From JBGPQJ01 sp963829485 (GTDB lineage: Bacteria > Chloroflexota > Anaerolineae > Anaerolineales > Villigracilaceae), in NCBI GenBank assembly GCA_963829485.1, contig CAWHIK010000010.1, positions 310,001-374,000 on the forward strand: DNA of 64,000 nt, given 5' to 3'. Below the pieces are notes generated by a model that was not told the DNA's origin, ran no database searches, and saw only the letters and a program-made list of their open reading frames with translations. Positions 17,449 through 26,995 of the stretch are shown one piece after another; positions within the stretch are counted from its first letter, which is position 1, and every line of letters begins with the position of its first letter. The position numbers were made by a program, and so were the translations under genes.

Positions 17449-17454
17449 ATTATA
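17449..17454 (-). promoter_or_regulatory. -10 hexamer directly before the helicase start
   Basis: TATAAT on the minus strand, exactly six bases before the helicase ATG at 17442, with no Shine-Dalgarno between. Suggests a leaderless mRNA. Confidence 0.55.
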
Positions 17455-17496
17455 GCCACCAACTCCTGATGTGACAAACATCACAGCCTTTTGTTA

Positions 17497-17525
17497 TTGA
17501 CAATCGCCCTGTAGCGCCATATAAT
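17497..17525 (+). promoter_or_regulatory. Consensus sigma-70 promoter of the tetR-exporter operon
   Basis: TTGACA (17497-17502) and TATAAT (17520-17525) are both perfect hexamers at 17-base spacing. The transcription start should fall near 17532, immediately before the operator. This is the strongest promoter by eye in the window. Confidence 0.82.
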
Positions 17526-17535
17526 TTTTTTATAA

Positions 17536-17554
17536 TAAACCGACTGGCGGTTTA
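17536..17554. promoter_or_regulatory. TetR-type operator
   Basis: Perfect inverted repeat TAAACCG-ACTGG-CGGTTTA just downstream of the predicted transcription start and 16 bases before the regulator ATG. Binding of a TetR dimer here would block RNA polymerase clearance. Confidence 0.7.
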
Positions 17555-17569
17555 AAAAAGAATAGAATT

Positions 17570-18265
17570 ATGGCTAGAAAAGTCAAAGAATTAGATTACG
17601 CGACACGGCGAAATGAGATCCTGGACGCAGCTCAGGCTTTGATCTATTCCAAAGGCTATGAGCGCATGTCCATCCAGGATATTCTCGATTCGCTGAAAAT
17701 ATCCAAGGGAGCCTTTTACCATTACTTCGACTCAAAACAGGCATTGTTGGATGGATTGGTGGACCGGATGCTAGACCAAGCTGAACTGGTGACGCGTCCC
17801 ATCGTTGACGATCCGAACCTGTCCGCGATTGAAAAGATACAACGTTACCTCGATACGGGCGGGCGGTGGAAACTGGCCCGAAAGGCTTTCATGCTCGATC
17901 TACTCCGTGTATGGCGGACAGACTCGAATGCCCTTGTCAGGCAGAAACAGGAAGCTGCCGCCATTAAACGCATTGCGCCGATGTTGACAAAGATCATTCG
18001 TCAGGGGATGGACGAAGGTGTGTTTACCACAACGTACCCGGACCAATTCGGCGCCATGATCGTAGGTCTATCCCGCGGTGTTGAAGATGCGATCTCCGAA
18101 TTGCTGCTCGCGGATTCACCGCCGCCGGATGCCCTGCAACGCCTGAATGACGTCATGGGAGCTTACTCGGAATCACTGGAGCGGATTCTCGGCGCTCCGT
18201 CCGGAACCCTGCCGTTGGTTGACATTGAGATGTTGAAAGATTGGCTCACAGAACCGCCTGGATAA
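17570..18265 (+). CDS. TetR/AcrR-family repressor of the exporter operon
   Basis: 231 residues. The N-terminal helix-turn-helix (about 12-58: IYSKGYERMSIQDILDSLKI, SKGAFYHYFDSKQALLDGLV) is canonical. The C-terminal helices (60-231) form the ligand-binding and dimer region and are divergent, as usual. It is the first gene of a run with two permeases, an ATPase and an adaptor, with an inverted repeat operator just ahead, so it should repress itself and the exporter until an unknown effector binds. The start ATG follows AAAAAAGAATAG, a weak ribosome site. Confidence 0.9.
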   Translation: MARKVKELDYATRRNEILDAAQALIYSKGYERMSIQDILDSLKISKGAFYHYFDSKQALLDGLVDRMLDQAELVTRPIVDDPNLSAIEKIQRYLDTGGRWKLARKAFMLDLLRVWRTDSNALVRQKQEAAAIKRIAPMLTKIIRQGMDEGVFTTTYPDQFGAMIVGLSRGVEDAISELLLADSPPPDALQRLNDVMGAYSESLERILGAPSGTLPLVDIEMLKDWLTEPPG

Positions 18266-18323
18266 TCCGAATCCGACTGTTGGCTGGTCTGCTCGAAGAA
18301 TCGAGAGAAAAGGAGTGATAAAT

Positions 18324-19553
18324 ATGAGATTGTATCTGCGCCTTGCCTGGCGCAACATCTGGCGACACCGCCGCCGGACGGTCATTGTGGTGATCGCCAT
18401 GGCGATGTCCCTGTGGCTGATGATGTTCTATGACGGATTTGTGGCTGGATTTAATAATGCCATCTATGGAAACGCCATCAAATTCCTCGGCGGGAACATC
18501 CAGATACACGCCGAAGGCTACAAAGATGATTCAAGCCGGACACCACTAATTCCGCTTGAGGACGATCAAGCAGTGGTGGATGCCGCCCTCGCGATACCCA
18601 ATGTGGTAGCCGCTTCGCGCCGGATCAACACGGGCGGGCTCGCTACAACGCGGGAAGGCGCGTTTCCGGTGGGCATCGTCGGGATCGAACCCGAGGGGGA
18701 GCTGCCGGTCAGCCTGGCCGCACAGAACATCACCTCCGGGAGGTATCTCGAAACTGACGATTTGGACAGCGTCCTGATCGGGCAGGGATTGGCCACCGCG
18801 ATGGGAGTTGAAGTAGGAGACCGCTTCACACTCGCCGGCAAGTCAGCACACGAGCAGATGCGCCAGCGGACCGTGACTGTAGTCGGTATTTACGACCTTG
18901 GCATGGGAGAGATCGAAAAGCGCAGCGTGTTCATGTCTCTCGGCGAAGCTCAGGACCTCTACGGATTGCCTGATCAATCCACCGAAGTGGTGGTGACTTT
19001 GGAGAAACTTGGCGAAGAACCGGGTGTCCTAGTAAAACTGGAAAAATCTTTGCCGGGCTATGAAATTGCATCCTGGGAGACGAATTTCCCTGAGCTCAAG
19101 TCCGCGCTTGCCACGAAAGGCAAGGCAATGGATATTTTCGGCTTCATCATCATTCTCGTGGCGGGAATAGGAATCATGAACCTGTTGATGATGGCGGTCT
19201 ACGAACGAACCCGTGAAATCGGCCTGATGGGTGCGATGGGACTCAAGCCCCGCCAGATTGGCTGGATATTTATTCTGGAGGGGATCATGATGGGGCTGGT
19301 TGGTTTTACCGCTGGCGTCGTTACAGGCATTGTTCTGAATGGTCTTATGGGTATCGTCGGATTTGATTTCACTGCATTCTCAACCATCACAGAATATGCA
19401 GCATTGATCAATGAGAACGTGTATCCAACACTCGGCTTGGAAAAGTTAGTCAGCCGGGCGTTGCCCATCCTGGTCATTTCCGCATTGGCCTCCATTTATC
19501 CGGCTTATATGGCCTCCCGGCGCGAGCCGGCAGAAGCCCTGCATTACGTTTAG
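18324..19553 (+). CDS. ABC transporter permease, MacB/LolE (FtsX) type, first copy
   Basis: 409 residues from ATG 18324, chosen because AAAGGAG lies 8 bases upstream; the GTG at 18315 would overlap that site. One N-terminal membrane helix after LRLAWRNIWRHRRR is followed by a large extracellular MacB_PCD-like domain (about 45-275), then three more helices with the FtsX signature (IMNLLMMAVYERTREIGLMG, ALGLKPRQIGW-type loop, ASIYPAYMASRREPAEALHYV). It pairs with the next permease and the ATPase to make an ABC complex that pushes substrates across the envelope. Confidence 0.9.
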   Translation: MRLYLRLAWRNIWRHRRRTVIVVIAMAMSLWLMMFYDGFVAGFNNAIYGNAIKFLGGNIQIHAEGYKDDSSRTPLIPLEDDQAVVDAALAIPNVVAASRRINTGGLATTREGAFPVGIVGIEPEGELPVSLAAQNITSGRYLETDDLDSVLIGQGLATAMGVEVGDRFTLAGKSAHEQMRQRTVTVVGIYDLGMGEIEKRSVFMSLGEAQDLYGLPDQSTEVVVTLEKLGEEPGVLVKLEKSLPGYEIASWETNFPELKSALATKGKAMDIFGFIIILVAGIGIMNLLMMAVYERTREIGLMGAMGLKPRQIGWIFILEGIMMGLVGFTAGVVTGIVLNGLMGIVGFDFTAFSTITEYAALINENVYPTLGLEKLVSRALPILVISALASIYPAYMASRREPAEALHYV

Positions 19554-19562
19554 GAGGCAGCC

Positions 19563-20780
19563 ATGATACAACTCTTCAAAATGGCAATTCGTGATGTGGG
19601 ACGAAACAAACGCCGTTCCGTTTTTTCATCCCTCGCTTTGGGTATGGGGTTGGCTTGTCTGTTACTGATGGCTGCCATACTGCAGGGCGAGATGCGCAAC
19701 TCGCTGAATCTCACCATCAAGCTGGAGAGCGGACATTTCCAGGTACGGGCGAAATCCTATGAAGCCGACCGAACCAGCCTGAAGTGGGAGGATCTGATTG
19801 AGAATCCCGGCGAGGTTGCAGCTAAAATTGCGACACTGGAGCAGGTCGTTTATGCAACTCCCCAACTCTTTGCCAGCGGCATCGTGACTTCAGGTGATGA
19901 GTTTACAGGCGTCCGCGTTGTTGGTATCGACGCTGCATCCGGTGCCTATTCCCAATTCAAAGAGGGGATGGTCAGCGGTGATTTCCCTGCTGCGGATGAC
20001 CGCGAAGGTGTGTTGATCGGTCACCGGCTTGCAGATAAATTGAAGTTGAATACGGGCGATACGCTCAACCTGATGGTCAATACCGCCAATGGGGACGTGG
20101 CGGAGCAGCCGTTCATCGTCCGTGGAATTTATGCCATCCAAACTCCGGCTTATGATGACGGGATGGTTTTTCTCCCGATTGCTAAAGCCCAGGCGATCAC
20201 TCAGACCGAGAATCGTGCCAGTGCGATTTACGTCCTCTTGAAGGATCGCGACCAGACAGAAGCCGTGGCTGCGGCACTTAAAACAGAGAATTTCACCATC
20301 TATACATGGAGAGATGCCAACCAATTAATGGTGATGTTGGAGCAGTACTCCAATTCCTATCTCGTGGTGCTGTACCTCATCGTTCTTGCCATCACGGTCA
20401 CGGTCATCGTCAATACCCTCGTCATGGCTGTTTTCGAACGGACACGGGAGATCGGAATTCTTTCAGCGATGGGAATGAAAAGCGGCCGTATCATGGCAAT
20501 GTTCTTTGCCGAATCGACCTTGCTGGCGCTGGGAGGAATCGTGATCGGACTGATTTTAGGCGGGATGCTGGTCTACTACTTTGCAACCGTTGGTTTTCCC
20601 ATCGGCGATATGGGTATTACGGGTGCGCTTTTCAGAGACAGGATTTACGCCTACCCAACGCTAAGTGACTCAATCACCCTGTCCATCACCGCTTTGGTAG
20701 TCACCCTGCTGGCCGCATTGTATCCTGCCTGGCTGGCAGCTCACATGGAACCCGTCGAAGCTCTGCGCGGCGGAAAATAA
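19563..20780 (+). CDS. ABC transporter permease, MacB/LolE (FtsX) type, second copy
   Basis: 405 residues with the same order as its upstream neighbour: N-terminal helix after MAIRDVGRNKRRSVF, periplasmic-type domain (about 40-270), and three C-terminal helices with VNTLVMAVFERTREIGILSA and ALYPAWLAAHMEPVEALRGG. AGGAGG lies before the ATG, 9 bases after the first permease stop. The two permeases differ enough to suggest a heterodimer. Confidence 0.9.
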   Translation: MIQLFKMAIRDVGRNKRRSVFSSLALGMGLACLLLMAAILQGEMRNSLNLTIKLESGHFQVRAKSYEADRTSLKWEDLIENPGEVAAKIATLEQVVYATPQLFASGIVTSGDEFTGVRVVGIDAASGAYSQFKEGMVSGDFPAADDREGVLIGHRLADKLKLNTGDTLNLMVNTANGDVAEQPFIVRGIYAIQTPAYDDGMVFLPIAKAQAITQTENRASAIYVLLKDRDQTEAVAAALKTENFTIYTWRDANQLMVMLEQYSNSYLVVLYLIVLAITVTVIVNTLVMAVFERTREIGILSAMGMKSGRIMAMFFAESTLLALGGIVIGLILGGMLVYYFATVGFPIGDMGITGALFRDRIYAYPTLSDSITLSITALVVTLLAALYPAWLAAHMEPVEALRGGK

Positions 20781-20790
20781 GGAGGACATC

Positions 20791-21486
20791 ATGGAAGTCG
20801 CTCGTGTTGAAAATGCCACTCGTGTTTATAAAATCGGAAACGTTGAAACTCAAGCCCTGCGAGGTGTCAGCGTCTCGATCGAAAGCGGAGAATTCGCTGC
20901 GTTGGTTGGTCCTTCCGGCTCCGGCAAGACAACTCTGTTGCAGCTGATCGGGTGTCTCGACCAGCCCACCAGCGGAAAAGTTTTCATCAATGGTCAGGAT
21001 GTCACCGGATTGAACCGAAATCAACGGGCGGATCTGCGCCGCGGGACGATCGGATTCATCTTCCAGTTCTTTGCGCTCATCCCAACGTTGAATGCCTATG
21101 AAAATATTGAGATGCCGCTGCTTCTGGATCGTCAAAATCCTGCTGACCGTAAGGCGCGGATCAATGAATTACTTGCTGCAGTGGACCTGGCCGACCGCGC
21201 ACATCACCGCCCCGATCAGTTGAGCGGCGGTGAACAGCAGCGTGTGGCCATCGCCCGCGCTTTGGCAACCCGCCCGACGCTTGTCCTTGCGGATGAGCCG
21301 ACCGCCAACCTCGATACAAAGAATGGCGAACAGGTAATGGAGATCATGACCCGCCTCAACAAGGAGACCGGTGTCACGTTTGTGTTTGCCACGCATGACC
21401 CGCGGGTGATCAAATATGCCCGGCGTGTGGTCACGCTGCGGGATGGACTCGTTGCCGAGAATGGCGCGGGGGAAGCAAAGGTCTAG
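20791..21486 (+). CDS. ABC transporter ATP-binding protein, LolD/MacB-like
   Basis: 231 residues. Walker A GPSGSGKTT (about 38-46), Q-loop IFQFFALIPTLNAYENIEMP, signature LSGGEQQRVAIARAL, Walker B LVLADEPTANLD, and H-loop FVFATHDP are all intact. This is the subfamily that powers FtsX-type permeases without a fused membrane domain. AAGGAGG is upstream of ATG, 10 bases after the second permease. Confidence 0.94.
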   Translation: MEVARVENATRVYKIGNVETQALRGVSVSIESGEFAALVGPSGSGKTTLLQLIGCLDQPTSGKVFINGQDVTGLNRNQRADLRRGTIGFIFQFFALIPTLNAYENIEMPLLLDRQNPADRKARINELLAAVDLADRAHHRPDQLSGGEQQRVAIARALATRPTLVLADEPTANLDTKNGEQVMEIMTRLNKETGVTFVFATHDPRVIKYARRVVTLRDGLVAENGAGEAKV

Positions 21487-21494
21487 GAGAGCAA

Positions 21495-22671
21495 ATGAGA
21501 AAGTTATCGATCCTTTTCGTGGCAGTGCTTCTCGCGGCATGCAATGCCGTCGGTTCGCAGGAAGCGCTGCCGACGGTGGTCCTGGACAACCAGGGAGCCG
21601 GTTCCACACCTCAGACTGTGTCAGGCAGCGGAAACAGCTTGTCCGGAGTAACAGCATCGGGAATCGTCGTTCCGGCCAGCAATGCGCGTCTCGCGTTAAC
21701 ACTTGGCGGAAACGTCAAATCTGTTCCTGTTGCTGAAGGCAACAAGGTCGAAGCCGGCCAAACCCTGCTTGAATTGGACGACGCTGCGATCCAGCTTGAG
21801 ATTGCTGCCGCTGAACGCAACCTGAGAGAGATGACTTCACAGTCTGCGATTGCGGCTGCCGAACAATCGGTTGCTGCAGCGGAGAAAGCAGCTGAAGACG
21901 CGCAAAAGAAGGTGAATACGCTTAACCGCGGCCGGGCGGATGAAAAGACGCTGGATTATTATGAAGCCCAGGTTACATTAGCCAAGCAAGTACTTGAACG
22001 GGCGCAGTCCGATTGGTCGAATGTGACCGAACTCTCAACAGCGGATCCGAAACGGGCAGCCGCCGAAACGAATTTATACAACGCGCAGCGGGCTTACAAT
22101 GCCGCGATCGCCAACCTGAACTGGGCACGGGGTACACCTTCCGAAAACGATTATGCCACCGCCGAGTCGAACCTGGCCGCCGCAAATGCAGCTTATCAGG
22201 AAGCGCAATGGTACCTAGCTACTTTGAAGGGCGAATCTGTCCCTGAAAATGCCACGGGAAAACAACTCGCGGCATTGCAGCAGGCAAAGGACAGCTTGAT
22301 AGCAGCTCAAAATAGACTATGCCAATTCCCGTTTGGTAGCTCCCTTCCCAGGGACGATCGTCGCCACGCATGTGGTTCCGGGAGAATACGTGCTTCCCGG
22401 GCAGCCTCTGGTCGAACTGAGCGATATCGCTCATCTGGAGGTGGAGACCACGGACCTAAGTGAGCGTGATGTTTCCCGTGTGAAGGAAGGTCAGACCGTG
22501 ACGGTTGTCATTGATGCCCTCTCGCAGGAGATTTCCGGCCGGGTGATCAGAATTTCACCGCTGGCGGATACCCTGGGCGGTGACGTGGTTTACAAAACAA
22601 TCATCGCGCTGGACAACCCACCCGCTGAACTCCGGGCTGGGATGTCTGTCGATGTGCTTTTTGGCGAGTAA
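21495..22671 (+). CDS. HlyD/MacA-family efflux adaptor lipoprotein (frame broken once)
   Basis: One 391-residue protein after one correction. Lipobox LLAAC (Cys16) anchors it outside the membrane; a first barrel/lipoyl half (ASNARLALTLGGNVKSVPVA, VEAGQTLLELDD) leads into a long coiled coil (about 105-275, rich in Ala/Glu/Lys). The second half (DYANSRLVAPFPGTIVATHV, PGEYVLPGQPLVELSD) completes the lipoyl domain and leads into the beta barrel ending MSVDVLFGE. The break is at about 22303-22306; 1177 nt minus one is divisible by three. As the last gene of the exporter operon it links the ATPase-permease complex to the outside, as MacA does with MacB. Confidence 0.85.
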
Positions 22672-22678
22672 TATGTTG

Positions 22679-22710
22679 CAGTAGCCGGAGACATCCGGCT
22701 ACTGGTTTTT
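22679..22710 (+). terminator. Terminator of the exporter operon
   Basis: Perfect 10-bp stem CAGTAGCCGG / CCGGCTACTG with a six-base loop, followed by GTTTTT; it lies 8 bases after the adaptor stop. Confidence 0.9.
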
Positions 22711-22806
22711 AATTCCAGGGAGTAGATTTGCTCGCTGTGTTTTCTGAAACCTAATCCGGAATATCAGAGTATTTGACAGGTCAAGGCAAGTCGAAGTGGG
22801 TGAAAC

Positions 22807-23410
22807 ATGACCAGCCACTCATTGTTTAGGTTTCTGTTTTGGATTTTACTCACCGGTCTGTTTTTTATCCGAATGTATTTCAATTTCCTGGCACGGAAAG
22901 CTGGTCAGGCATTGATGCCTGATGATAAGGCCATAAGACATGAGGGTCGCGGGTTGTTTGCGATTAGGTTCGCCAGTTCCTTTTTACTGGGTGCTATTTT
23001 TCTTATCTACGCCTTTGATCCTGTCTGGCTGATAAAGTTTACAATTCCACTCCCAACCTGGTTGAGATGGGCGGGATTCATTATCGGACTTGCCTCCCTG
23101 GTGTTCCTTGCCTGGACACAGGCAACCCTTGGGAAATATTTCTCCCCCCAACTTCGTTTACAAAAAGGACCACCAACTGGTGACCACCGGACCCTATGCG
23201 CGAATTCGGCATCCCCTATATTCTTCCTTGTTTGGAATTGGCGTTGCCTTTGCTCTGGTCACCGCAAATTGGTTATTCGTGCTGCTCGCTGTTTTAGTGA
23301 TAGTCGGCCTCATTGCACGTGTCCCCCGGGAGGAAAAGATGATGCTCGATGAATTCGGTGACAGCTATCGGGATTACATGCTTCGAACAGGTCGTTTCTT
23401 TCCCAGGTAG
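22807..23410 (+). CDS. Isoprenylcysteine methyltransferase-like membrane protein (frame broken once)
   Basis: 200 residues when a six-C run (23144-23149) is shortened by one. Three to four hydrophobic segments (LFWILLTGLFFIRMYF, FLLGAIFLIYAF, WAGFIIGLASLVFLAW) lead to ATLGKYFSPNFVYKKDHQLV, TTGPYARIRHPLYSSLFGIG and a C-terminal REEKMMLDEFGDSYRDYM. This is the ICMT/PEMT fold signature, where SAM binds around GPY...RHP and EE. Bacterial members methylate small lipophilic molecules or have unknown substrates. It is alone, with a shared terminator behind. Confidence 0.82.
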
Positions 23411-23466
23411 GGGAATCCCGATCCTCAATCGGGAATTATTAAAGTTTTCAGAAGGTCTTAGGGAAC

Positions 23467-23500
23467 AAAAAGACAGGAGCCACCTCGCTCCCGTCTTTTT
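23467..23500. terminator. Bidirectional terminator between convergent genes
   Basis: AAAAAGACAGGAGC / GCTCCCGTCTTTTT, 14-base arms with one mismatch, loop CACCTC. A and T runs at the two ends serve both the methyltransferase (+) and the papain-like gene (-). Confidence 0.88.
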
Positions 23501-23504
23501 GAGA

Positions 23505-24020
23505 TTAATTCCTGCCCAGGAAATATGTTTGGGCAGGATACAGTACATGTATCCTGCGTTTTGTTTGATTTGTAGTGGTGCAGTTGGTACGGTTAATGCG
23601 ATACCAGGCATTGGAGTCAAACAACTGCATCTGCCGGTCTGAGATGCTGCGGATCACTGTGAAATGATCGTGGACACCGGACAGGCTCAGGATGACAGCC
23701 CGATGGGGTTTTTCCTCCAGGAAACGTTGGATCTCTTTCCAGAATTCATCCAGATCGGGGTTGGGCTTGCCAGCGAAGGGAAGCCGCTGGTAGGGGATAC
23801 GTCCATTGACGACATTTTCCAGGACTATCTTGACGTTCTTCAAATACATCCCCTCAACGAGAATTCCACTCAATTGTCTTTTTTTATTTAGATAGGAGAT
23901 GATATCGTTGAACAGAACCAGCGATTCTTCATTGCTGGTGTTGTTGACCACACGCTCAGCGTTGACGATGCTGTAAAGGCCGCAAAGGGAATCAAGACCA
24001 CCTTGTTCGAACGGGAGCAT
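23505..24020 (-). CDS. Small papain/C39-like cysteine protease fold protein, unassigned
   Basis: 171 residues, no signal or membrane segment. The start FEQGGLDSLCGLYSIVNAE places a Gln (6) seven residues before a Cys (13), the spacing of oxyanion Gln and nucleophile in papain-like folds. Near residue 118 GVHDHFTVIRSISDRQMQLF, then DSN, supplies a His followed by an acidic/Asn residue after a strand, the usual third element. I do not recognise a named family. AGAGGT precedes the ATG. It is isolated between a shared terminator and 340 empty bases, is AT-rich, and may be a late arrival. Confidence 0.62.
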   Translation of the reverse strand: MLPFEQGGLDSLCGLYSIVNAERVVNNTSNEESLVLFNDIISYLNKKRQLSGILVEGMYLKNVKIVLENVVNGRIPYQRLPFAGKPNPDLDEFWKEIQRFLEEKPHRAVILSLSGVHDHFTVIRSISDRQMQLFDSNAWYRINRTNCTTTNQTKRRIHVLYPAQTYFLGRN

Positions 24021-24364
24021 TCAGACCTCTTTTTTGGTAGATACTAGTTTGGCACGATACGCCATATGTAGTGTTCAGTCACAAGCTATGCCCATATTTG
24101 GGACTGTTGCACGATATTCAGGGAACGCAAACTAAAAAAGTAGATTTTTGGTGCAATCTCTTTCGCGTAGCTATCTTGATGATAAAAATGGGCAAAATCT
24201 CTAACTTGCGGAGAGTTCATAATATATACCTACTTTTCATTCTGCGCAAGACTCAATTTTTCGCCATAGAACAAATATTCTAACACAAAAATACTGCCTG
24301 ATATGGCAGTCCTTTTCAGAAGCCTTAAATTATTTTTCGCAGTGTTATGGATTATCTTTTTATA
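24021..24364. other. AT-rich intergenic stretch without a supported gene
   Basis: 344 bases with no convincing coding frame. A 70-codon frame on the plus strand (24071-24283) has unusual composition and no ribosome site. A short hairpin ACTGCC-TGATAT-GGCAGT (24293-24310) followed by CCTTTT could be a weak terminator on the plus strand. The promoter of the papain-like gene should lie at the left end. Confidence 0.5.
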
Positions 24365-25886
24365 TTAGGTAAATAATTTTTGTTTTCTGATTTTTTGACG
24401 TCCCCGTACCATCATTTTTTCAATCCACCCTACAAATGGTTCTGGAGGCAAATACTCCACCAACGGCCAGGGTTGTAGTCCATGTGAGAGTAAAACTCCA
24501 TTGGCCGCCTTGATCCCTGTCGCGCAGGCGCGCTCCAGAAAGAATGCCGGAAGGGGATCGCGCACCCAATCGCCAGCGCAGAACAATCCCTCCCAGGGAG
24601 TCTCTACTCCCAGATGTGTGCCGCGTGGTCCTAATGATGGAAGTGTATGCGTGGCAGGATTGCGCTGGAGATTTTGCGAAACGAGATGCCCGCGCAATTC
24701 GGGATAAGCCTGGTAGATCTCCATGATGGCATTGGTCAACAGCAGCGCATCGGGCTGGTCGAGCACCTCGGGAGGACCGTAGATATGCGCTTCGATGACG
24801 CTTCCCCCCGTGGTTTTGCTCCACGCACGATACGGAGCATAGATCCGCTCGAGCCAAAAGAAATTATGGAGAATGAATTCCCCGGTGAAAATTCCCGCTT
24901 CAGGTCCGGGCTTGGGCAGGCGGTCGAACCAGACTCTGGATGACGGCATTGGCCAAACCGCGCGGAAAGGTCAGCGACTCCGCTTCATCTGGGAAGCTGT
25001 TCGAGATCAGAGTGGCAGCCGCAGGTGAGTCGGTCGCCAGGATGACCTGATTGGATGTGAAAGTAACAGCCTGCCGATTCTCCTCCGCCCGAACAATCCA
25101 GCCATCTCCAGTTCTTTCCAAATGGGTCACCTTCACCCCCAGCTTGATCCTTCCGCCGAGTTCTTGAATTCGCCTGGAGAGAGGCAGACACACATCCGTC
25201 CCTCCTTCGTTGGGCAGATAGGAAAACACCCACGAATCACGACGCAGAATGGTGTAGAAACGCAGGAAGGCGAGGAAACCTGCGAGCGGTATTTCATCCG
25301 CATGAGTGGAGAGGCCGTTGCGAGCCAGACCGGTGAAAAATCCGCGCAGGGCAGGCGACCATTTACGAATGGATGTGCCGAGCATCATACCTTCCATCGG
25401 CTGATTCTCACCGAAGGGGTCAATGCCGACCGCCATGATCAACAGCGACCAGACATGAAACAGCCGCAGCCAATCCCGAATATCAATGGCAAGCAGAAAA
25501 CGAGGATTGAGGAAGAGTTGAAGGTAGTGCAGTGGCGCAGGAAACCAGCTGTGTCGGATGGCGCTGCCGACCGGAGCGGAACGGACCACGCCCATCTCGC
25601 GGAAGATCCACAACTCCTCCTGGGCGGGGACAAAAACAGGACGCAGGTTATGCCGGGCTAACATGGCTTGCAGATTGCGGTACGGTGACCATATTCCGTG
25701 AACACCGTGCTCGAGAGGGAAGCGAAAGCCGTTGACCTCGATCTCACCCTTTCCAGCCAACCTTCCACCAACAAATTCCGGATCCGCTTCGAGAACCAGT
25801 GGTTTTAGTCCACGCTCAGAAAGATGCAGTGCGGCTGAGAGCCCTGCCAGACCGCCGCCTATTATGACAGGTTCATCCGGGGGCAT
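24365..25886 (-). CDS. FAD-dependent oxidoreductase, phytoene desaturase/HpnE type (frame broken once)
   Basis: 506 residues after one correction at about 24936-24940. The N-terminal dinucleotide fold IIGGGLAGLSAALHLSERG with acidic LEADPEFVGGR binds FAD; the C-terminal motif GLFCAGDWVRDPLPAFFLER closes the FAD site, as in phytoene desaturases, amine oxidases and hydroxysqualene dehydroxylase. The middle (HSWFPAPLHYLQLFLNPRFL) is the hydrophobic substrate region. The start overlaps the end of the upstream radical SAM gene by 14 bases, so the two are cotranscribed. An isoprenoid-type lipid substrate is plausible but not shown. Confidence 0.82.
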
Positions 25887-26934
25887 AGGTGGTCAACCTC
25901 CCTTTGCGGCTGGATGGGTAGCGAATGTTCTCCCAAAGGAGGGTAAGCGGGCGTGATTGCATCAACGATGGTTCTGCATAACACTGTTGGAAACAGCTGT
26001 GGCAATTTCGTGGAGGTTGCCCATAAGTCTGCCGTGCCAGCTCCCAGGCTTCACCCCACGTTTGGTGCTCAAGCAGGTTGATGGTCCTCCCGCCCTGGCC
26101 ATTGTCTCCTTTTTCGAGAGGACGGCAGGGATAGGCGAGGTCGCCGTTGGGGTAAATGCGGGGAACGAGAGTAGGGTAACAATCATACGGCTCAAAGTGC
26201 GACAGCGTCTTTAAATATGAGATGCTACCCAAAACAGGAGCACCGCGCTTCTTTAAAGAAATCAGATTGGAAATAAAAGCCTGATACTCGGGGGAGATGG
26301 TGAGTTCGTACCTTGGCCAGTTGTTTACGGATTGCGGAGAAAATGAAACCAACAGTCGGTGTTTTATGCAAAAATCGAGAACGGCTTGAGCGGAGGGGAG
26401 AGATTCTGGTGAAATGACTGTATTGACCGCCATCACAAAGTCATGCTTTTTCTGGAGCTGCGCGGTCGTTTCAATATTCTTTATGATTGAATCCGCAGAT
26501 GCTTCTGGAACTCCGATGATCCCGGACCAGGCAGCCGCATCGGTTGAGTCCAGGCTGATGATCAGGCGGTCCAGCAATGGTAGTAAGGATTCATTCGCTG
26601 AAAGAAGCAGTCCATTTGAAATCAGCGTGACTTCGCGAAACCGGAGGCTGCGTTTGGCGTATGACACAAGGTCGCCAATCTGAGGATGGGTCAGCGGTTC
26701 GCCACCGGTGAGAAAAAGAGCATCGGTGCCGGAGCGGATAACGTTTAAAACGCGCTTTGCCTGCTCGAGTGGTAGAGGATTTTCATTTACTACATTCCTT
26801 CGAGAACCAAAATCCTCGCAGTACATGCAATTCAGGTTGCACTGCCCTGTGACGTAGTAAATCGCCACGTTCGGGTGAAGGTGGCGATCCTGTCGGGCAA
26901 GCTTGAACCAGTTGGCGACGTAGGCGGTTGGCAT
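25873..26934 (-). CDS. Radical SAM protein with C-terminal Cys cluster
   Basis: 353 residues. The cluster motif is CNLNCMYC (about 32-39), followed by FLTGGEPLTHP (the GGE motif) and VTLISNGLLL. The C-terminal part holds CYP..., YPCRPLE and CHSCFQQCY, consistent with a SPASM- or twitch-like auxiliary cluster. Such enzymes modify peptides, lipids or cofactors. Its stop overlaps the start of the FAD oxidoreductase gene, so the pair likely acts on the same product. TATAAT lies 8 bases before the ATG, with no ribosome site. Confidence 0.85.
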   Translation of the reverse strand: MPTAYVANWFKLARQDRHLHPNVAIYYVTGQCNLNCMYCEDFGSRRNVVNENPLPLEQAKRVLNVIRSGTDALFLTGGEPLTHPQIGDLVSYAKRSLRFREVTLISNGLLLSANESLLPLLDRLIISLDSTDAAAWSGIIGVPEASADSIIKNIETTAQLQKKHDFVMAVNTVISPESLPSAQAVLDFCIKHRLLVSFSPQSVNNWPRYELTISPEYQAFISNLISLKKRGAPVLGSISYLKTLSHFEPYDCYPTLVPRIYPNGDLAYPCRPLEKGDNGQGGRTINLLEHQTWGEAWELARQTYGQPPRNCHSCFQQCYAEPSLMQSRPLTLLWENIRYPSSRKGRLTTYAPG

Positions 26935-26995
26935 ATGCCCTGATTATAAGGGGTATTTTATTTGCGGAAGATTCATCCAGTTAACGTGGTCCGGA

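Noticed and set aside
24071..24283. 70-codon plus-strand frame
   Set aside because: No ribosome site, odd composition and no family resemblance; most likely chance in AT-rich DNA.
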